Assembly (NCBI GenBank): GCA_016234735.1
Contig: JACRAN010000091.1
Location: forward strand, 1 to 35,100
DNA length: 35,100 nt
From: Bacteroidota bacterium
GTDB taxonomy: Bacteria > Bacteroidota > Bacteroidia > Chitinophagales > Saprospiraceae
Direction of reading: 5' to 3'
The notes beneath the pieces were generated by a model. The model was not told where the DNA came from. It did no database searches and saw only the letters and a program-made list of their open reading frames with translations. The position numbers were made by a program, and so were the translations under genes. Positions 31,989 through 35,100 of the stretch are shown here, one piece after another. Position 1 is the first letter of the stretch, and every line of letters starts with the position of its first letter.

Positions 31989-32593
31989 AGGTCAAAAATG
32001 CCCAAAGCATCCAATTCCTGCCGTAATTGATCCGGTGACTGAAAATGGATGCACTTCATGCCGAGGTTTTGCGCCGCCACCACATTGCGGTAATTATCGT
32101 CGATGAACACCGCCCGCTGCGGCTCCACGTGGTAGCGGTCGAGCAGGATTTGATAAAAATCGGGAAACGGCTTCCTCGTTTTTTCCTCGCCGCTCACCAC
32201 GATGCCGCCGAACCAGTGCAGGAAATCGAACGTCTCAAGCGCCATCGGGAAGGTCTCCGCCGACCAGTTGGTGAGGGCGTAGAGGCGGTGCGATCCGGTA
32301 TTTTTGATGCTCCGCAAAATGTCCACCGTGTCGTGGATGGCACCGCCGAGCATCTCCTGCCAGCGCCCGTAGTAGGCCCTGATTTCGGTTTCCCATTCGG
32401 GATGTTGCGCCAGCAGCAGGTCGGTGGCTTCCTGGGTGGGGCGCCCTGCGTCCTGTTCCTCGTTCCAGTCGAGCGAGCAGATGTTTTTGTAAAAAAATTG
32501 CTTGCGGGCAGGGTCATCAAATAATTTATCGAAAACATAGTCCGGGTTCCAATCAATGAGGACGCCGCCGAGGTCGAAGATGATGGTATCCAT
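31970..32593 (-). CDS. HAD-superfamily hydrolase, subfamily IA (phosphatase-like)
   Basis: 207 residues from the ATG at 32593 (MDTIIFDLGGVLIDWNP). A longer open frame upstream runs through the repeat and the neighbouring gene and is not used. Motif I is FDLGGVLIDW with the nucleophile Asp. Motif II is ALTNWSAET (Thr), motif III is around EEKTRKPFPDFYQILLDRY (Lys), and motif IV is AVFIDDNYRN. The helical cap follows motif I. The set fits HAD-IA (epoxide-hydrolase/haloacid or sugar-phosphate phosphatase-like) proteins, with the substrate unknown. The last codons lie within the terminator stem at 31955-31978. A -7-like TACATTTG at 32646-32639 lies in the loop of the repeat just upstream. Confidence 0.9.
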   Translation of the reverse strand: MDTIIFDLGGVLIDWNPDYVFDKLFDDPARKQFFYKNICSLDWNEEQDAGRPTQEATDLLLAQHPEWETEIRAYYGRWQEMLGGAIHDTVDILRSIKNTGSHRLYALTNWSAETFPMALETFDFLHWFGGIVVSGEEKTRKPFPDFYQILLDRYHVEPQRAVFIDDNYRNVVAAQNLGMKCIHFQSPDQLRQELDALGIFDLKKTAH

Positions 32594-32598
32594 GAATA

Positions 32599-32698
32599 TG
32601 AGGTGAGAGGTATGAGGTTTGAGGTATTTTGTGAGGCGCAAATGTAAAAGAAAAATTTGCCAACCTGCTTTGCAATACCTCAAACCTCTCACCTCATC
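32599..32698. repeat. Word-repeat inverted repeat (GAGGTAT/GAGGTTT type) with -7 element in its loop
   Basis: The left arm 32599-32629 has ATGAGGTGAGAGGT and GAGGTTTGAGGTATT. The right arm 32673-32698 has the inverted words (AATACCTCAAACCTCTCACC). The left arm has one extra GAGGTAT. The right arm contains the end (MR and TGA stop) of the aminopeptidase gene; the left arm lies 6 bases before the HAD gene start. Confidence 0.85.
32639..32646 (-). promoter_or_regulatory. Possible -7 element of the HAD gene inside the repeat loop
   Basis: TACATTTG (32646-32639, minus strand) equals the -7 element of the purH promoter and is followed by the same GCGCC. A good -33 TTG at 19-20 bases is not present, so the promoter is weak or incomplete. 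Transcription would begin about 32632, putting the left repeat arm in the leader. Confidence 0.3.
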
Positions 32699-34080
32699 CC
32701 TCTCAACGCCTCCACCTCCGCCACCGTTTTCGGCACAGGTTTGCCGAGTACCTGATGACCGGTTTCCGTCACCAGCACGTTGTCTTCGGTGCGGATGCCG
32801 CCGAACGTGCGCCAGTTTTTCAGCGCCGAGTAGTTGATGAAGTCGGTGAATTTGCCCTCGGCCTGCCACTGGTCGATGAGTTCCGGGATGAAGTAGAGAC
32901 CCGGTTCCACCGTCAGCACGAAGCCCGGCTCCAGCGCCCGGCCCAGCCGCAGGTAGGCCGTGCCGAATTGCGTACTGCGCTGAACCTCCCCCGAATATCC
33001 CACGAAATCTTCCCCCAAATCTTCCATGTCGTGTACGTCGAGGCCAATCATGTGGCCGAGGCCGTGCGGGAAAAACAGCGCATGAGCGCCCTGCGCCACC
33101 GCTTCGTCGAGGTCGCCCTGCATCAGGCCGAGCGACTTCAGTCCCTCCGCCATGCGGCGGGCGGCGGCGAGGTGAACGTCACGGTAAGCCAGCCCAGGCC
33201 GGAGCGATTCGATGGCGCTCACCTCGGCATCGAGCACGATGTTGTAGATGTCACGCTGCCGGTCGGTGAATTTTTTGTCCACCGGGCAGGTGCGGGTGAG
33301 GTCTCCGGCGTAGTGCATGGCCGTTTCGGCACCGTGGTCGCCGAGCAGCAGTTGGCCGCTTTGCAGGGTGTTGTAGTGGTGGTGGTTGTGCAGCACCTGG
33401 CCGTTGATGGAGAGGATGATGCCATAGGACAGCGCCCCGCCCATGCCGGTGGCGATCCCTGCGGCAATGCCCGCCAGTTCCGCCTCTTTTTTGCCGGCGG
33501 CAGCAGCCCGCATCACGGCCACGTGCATGGCCCCGCTGATGTTCACGGCTTTTTCCATTTCCACAATTTCCTCCGCCGACTTGTGCGAGCGCTGCGCCAC
33601 GATGGCCCGGATCAGCACTTCCGAGGCATTTTCTTTCAGCTTCGCAACGGGCTGGCCGAACATTTCCGACAACAAAATCATGTTGTCGTGGCGGTACGGC
33701 GGGGTGAAATGCACTGGCCGTTTTTGCGCAAGCGCCTTTTTTACGAAGTCGCCTAACTCGTTGAAAGGCAGCGTTTTAGCCACGCCAACCTGTGCCGCCT
33801 GCTCCGCAATGGTAGGCTGCGGCCCCGTCCACACGACATCCTCCATCGTGAGTTCGTCGCCGAAGATGGTGTCCTCGTTGGCATCCACATCGAGCACGGC
33901 AGCGAGGCCGGGCTGGTCAAGGCCGAAGAAGTACAGGAAGTTGCTGTCCTGCCGGAAGTGGTAGGTGTTGGCGCGGTAGTTCATCGGCGCTTCGTTGTTG
34001 CCGGGGATGACGATGAGGCCGCTGCCCAGGTCCTTGCGGAGGCGGTCACGGCGGGTGGCGTAGGTGGATGGTGGAAACAT
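32689..34080 (-). CDS. pepP: Xaa-Pro aminopeptidase (M24B, PepP-like)
   Basis: 463 residues, close to E. coli PepP (about 440). The N-terminal creatinase-like domain (about 1-170) includes GLIVIPGNNEAPMNYRAN and FYFFGLDQ-type strands (FLYFFGLDQPGLAAVLDVD here). The catalytic pita-bread domain has LLGDHGAE and HYAGDLTRTCP (two metal-binding Asp), HGLGHMIGLDVHD (metal His), VLTVEPGLYFIP (Glu) and GGIRTEDNVLVTE (second Glu), the full set for two metal ions. It removes N-terminal residues before proline in the cytoplasm. A candidate promoter lies at 34197-34226, so the 12-mer array 34099-34189 would be in the leader. The C-terminal residues LRGMR and the stop are in the GAGGT repeat arm. Confidence 0.95.
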   Translation of the reverse strand: MFPPSTYATRRDRLRKDLGSGLIVIPGNNEAPMNYRANTYHFRQDSNFLYFFGLDQPGLAAVLDVDANEDTIFGDELTMEDVVWTGPQPTIAEQAAQVGVAKTLPFNELGDFVKKALAQKRPVHFTPPYRHDNMILLSEMFGQPVAKLKENASEVLIRAIVAQRSHKSAEEIVEMEKAVNISGAMHVAVMRAAAAGKKEAELAGIAAGIATGMGGALSYGIILSINGQVLHNHHHYNTLQSGQLLLGDHGAETAMHYAGDLTRTCPVDKKFTDRQRDIYNIVLDAEVSAIESLRPGLAYRDVHLAAARRMAEGLKSLGLMQGDLDEAVAQGAHALFFPHGLGHMIGLDVHDMEDLGEDFVGYSGEVQRSTQFGTAYLRLGRALEPGFVLTVEPGLYFIPELIDQWQAEGKFTDFINYSALKNWRTFGGIRTEDNVLVTETGHQVLGKPVPKTVAEVEALRGMR

Positions 34081-34098
34081 CGTTTCAGCTTTATGAAA

Positions 34099-34189
34099 AA
34101 TAGGTTACTGAATAGGTTACTGAATAGGTTACTGAATAGGTTACTGAATAGGTTACTGAATAGGTTACTGAATAGGTTACTGAATAGGT
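34099..34189. repeat. Tandem array of a 12-base unit (AATAGGTTACTG), seven copies plus a partial copy
   Basis: Seven exact units AATAGGTTACTG start at 34099, 34111, 34123, 34135, 34147, 34159 and 34171, followed by a partial AATAGGT. The array has no spacers and no dyad symmetry, so it is a simple tandem repeat, not CRISPR. It lies 18 bases upstream of the pepP start, in the likely leader. Confidence 0.95.
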
Positions 34190-34312
34190 CTAAGAGCAAA
34201 TTAATTAAGCAGTAAAATGTTTACAACAAATTGATTATCAATTAATTAATCTTAAAAATTTTATTCATTTTTACAGATTTGCTCTTAGATCTACTCTTAG
34301 ATTTACTCTTAG
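34190..34312. repeat. Inverted repeat with three tandem 12-mers (ATYTRCTCTTAG)
   Basis: CTAAGAGCAAAT (34190-34201) is the exact inverse of ATTTGCTCTTAG (34277-34288). The right side continues with two further variants of that 12-mer, ATCTACTCTTAG (34289-34300) and ATTTACTCTTAG (34301-34312). The 75-base AT-rich loop holds a candidate pepP promoter. Confidence 0.85.
34197..34226 (-). promoter_or_regulatory. Candidate pepP promoter within the inverted-repeat loop
   Basis: On the minus strand TTG (34226-34224) and TTAATTTG (34204-34197, one mismatch to TAnnTTTG) are separated by 19 bases. The leader of about 110 bases would hold the seven 12-mers, complementary to AATAGGTTACTG. Confidence 0.35.
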
Positions 34313-34343
34313 CAATCTTTCAAGAAAATACTTTAAGAGTATT

Positions 34344-35100
34344 TCAAGTGGCCTCCCAATTTGGTTTTTTGCTAGAACCTGTATTTTTAATTTTACCTTT
34401 CATGCGAAGGTTGGATATCAGATTGTTGATTTTACTCTTCTTTTGGGCATCACCTAATACACCGGGTAATTTGTCATGTAGCAATCTATCGATATCCTGT
34501 CTTGAAGCACTGTTAAATTTTTGTAGATACTCTAATATCATATCTTTGTAATGACTATCGTCAAATCCTTTATGCTTGATGTATTGGGCTTTCAAATCTT
34601 TGTCGAGAGTTGCGACGTTTGCTGCGATGATAAAATTAGGCTTTCTGCCTTCGATGAGTTTTTTTGACCTTAAATGCTTGGCTTCCGTTTTGGGTATTGG
34701 CTTTCGCTTTTGTACCCTATCAAGCATGATTATCTCTTCGAGCGAAAGGTCTTTGTGTTGAGCCAACACCCGTGCGAATTCCATGTCGAGCACCTTCCCC
34801 GTAATGGTCACTTTGACCTTATGGTTAGAAAAATCATAATCAGGCATCGGGAAAAACCTTGCTCGCTGGAAGTTGAATATTTTCCTGATACCTCCACCTA
34901 CAGTATCCACCATTTGAAGGTTGAACATGGCTGTCGCCAAAAATGGATTGCGATATTGTTCTTCCGGCGAATCCTCTATCACCACCTTTTCAACCGATCC
35001 AGGAATAAAACTGCCAAGGTTCGTGAAAACCAGTTGGTCATCCATTTCAACCACATTTATCTTGCCTCGCATCTTGTAGTCTTGGTGAGAGATGCAGTTG
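34344..35100 (-). CDS. ATP-binding protein of the Schlafen/AlbA_2 type, C-terminal part (5' end outside the window)
   Basis: The frame is open to the right edge, so the N terminus is missing; about 251 residues are seen. The edge reads NCISHQDYKMRGKINVVEM, then FTNLGSFIPGSVEKV and YRNPFLATAMFNLQMVDTVG, then GGGIRKIF, which is the HATPase_c_4 domain that follows the AlbA_2 (Schlafen-like) domain in many bacterial transcriptional-regulator-annotated ATP-binding proteins. Two winged-helix-like stretches follow (about SLEEIIMLDRVQKRKPI and ILEYLQKFNSASRQDIDRLL). The family is often found in accessory regions and defence islands; its activity (RNA or DNA binding/cleavage) is not settled. Codons are clearly more AT-rich than in pepP, suggesting transfer. 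Stop TGA at 34346-34344. Confidence 0.85.
   Translation of the reverse strand, partial: NCISHQDYKMRGKINVVEMDDQLVFTNLGSFIPGSVEKVVIEDSPEEQYRNPFLATAMFNLQMVDTVGGGIRKIFNFQRARFFPMPDYDFSNHKVKVTITGKVLDMEFARVLAQHKDLSLEEIIMLDRVQKRKPIPKTEAKHLRSKKLIEGRKPNFIIAANVATLDKDLKAQYIKHKGFDDSHYKDMILEYLQKFNSASRQDIDRLLHDKLPGVLGDAQKKSKINNLISNLRMKGKIKNTGSSKKPNWEAT

Noticed and set aside
32594-32869. Extended N terminus for the HAD hydrolase
   Set aside because: It would be read from the antisense of pepP and the repeat; the HAD motif I begins 3 residues after ATG 32593, as usual.
32755-33756. Plus-strand open frame opposite pepP
   Set aside because: Antisense shadow of a gene with complete catalytic motifs.
34099-34189. 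Regular repeat that might look like a CRISPR array
   Set aside because: The 12-base units follow each other directly without spacers and lack cas genes nearby; it is a simple tandem repeat.

Overview
The window looks like a chromosomal segment of a Bacteroidota member, most likely near Saprospiria/Lewinella-type bacteria. Four things support this: a large secreted protein with SprB repeats, GEVED modules and a type IX secretion (T9SS) C-terminal sorting domain; several promoters of the Bacteroidota form TTTG-N19/20-TAnnTTTG; A-rich starts with no clear Shine-Dalgarno sequence; and typical phylum genes such as korAB, GH3-like, DUF2851 and two-domain ftcD. The DNA is fairly GC-rich, apart from one AT-rich block inside an ATPase gene (about 11205-11575) and the AT-rich right end (from about 34090). 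The genus is inference. No tRNA, rRNA or CRISPR was seen.

Layout. 1-621 is the C-terminal part of the primary sigma factor (rpoD), ended by a perfect 23-bp hairpin. 769-2344 (minus) has a secreted hypothetical protein and an Lrp/AsnC regulator. 2698-6851 (plus) has a CtpA-type S41 protease coupled to an antibiotic-biosynthesis-monooxygenase-fold protein, then a Tat-exported Gfo/Idh/MocA oxidoreductase and a TIM-barrel amidohydrolase. 6848-10889 (minus) has a Uma2-family nuclease-fold protein, korB and korA (2-oxoacid:ferredoxin oxidoreductase) and a small membrane protein. 11063-12675 (plus) is an overlapping ATPase plus TOPRIM-like gene pair, a candidate defence module. It is followed 9 bases later by a formiminotransferase-cyclodeaminase gene interrupted by an in-frame TGA. 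14393-22395 (plus) has a BNR-repeat secreted protein, another secreted hypothetical protein, a MetF-type reductase and the large T9SS adhesin-like protein. The rest alternates strands: a double NTF2-like secreted protein, a group II PLP decarboxylase, a small conserved-looking protein with a GH3-like ligase, a bile acid:sodium symporter family transporter, a DUF2851 protein, a PIN-toxin/antitoxin pair, purH, a HAD phosphatase, an aminopeptidase P, and a partial Schlafen/AlbA-type ATP-binding protein at the right edge.

The most unusual feature cuts across the window. Many intergenic gaps hold inverted repeats whose arms are tandem arrays of short words, mostly 7 bases long (GGATTTC-, GGGAATT- or GAGGTAT-like). 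The word differs between loci but is the same in both arms of one locus. Arms run up to, or into, stop codons, and in several cases a recognisable promoter lies in the loop, so that one arm becomes the transcribed leader. Single-arm copies sit in the purH leader, at the end of the BNR gene and inside the coding region of a secreted protein. These elements, the ATPase-TOPRIM pair, the interrupted ftcD and a strong plus-strand terminator with no plus-strand gene in front of it (31955-31988) are the main points for a second look.
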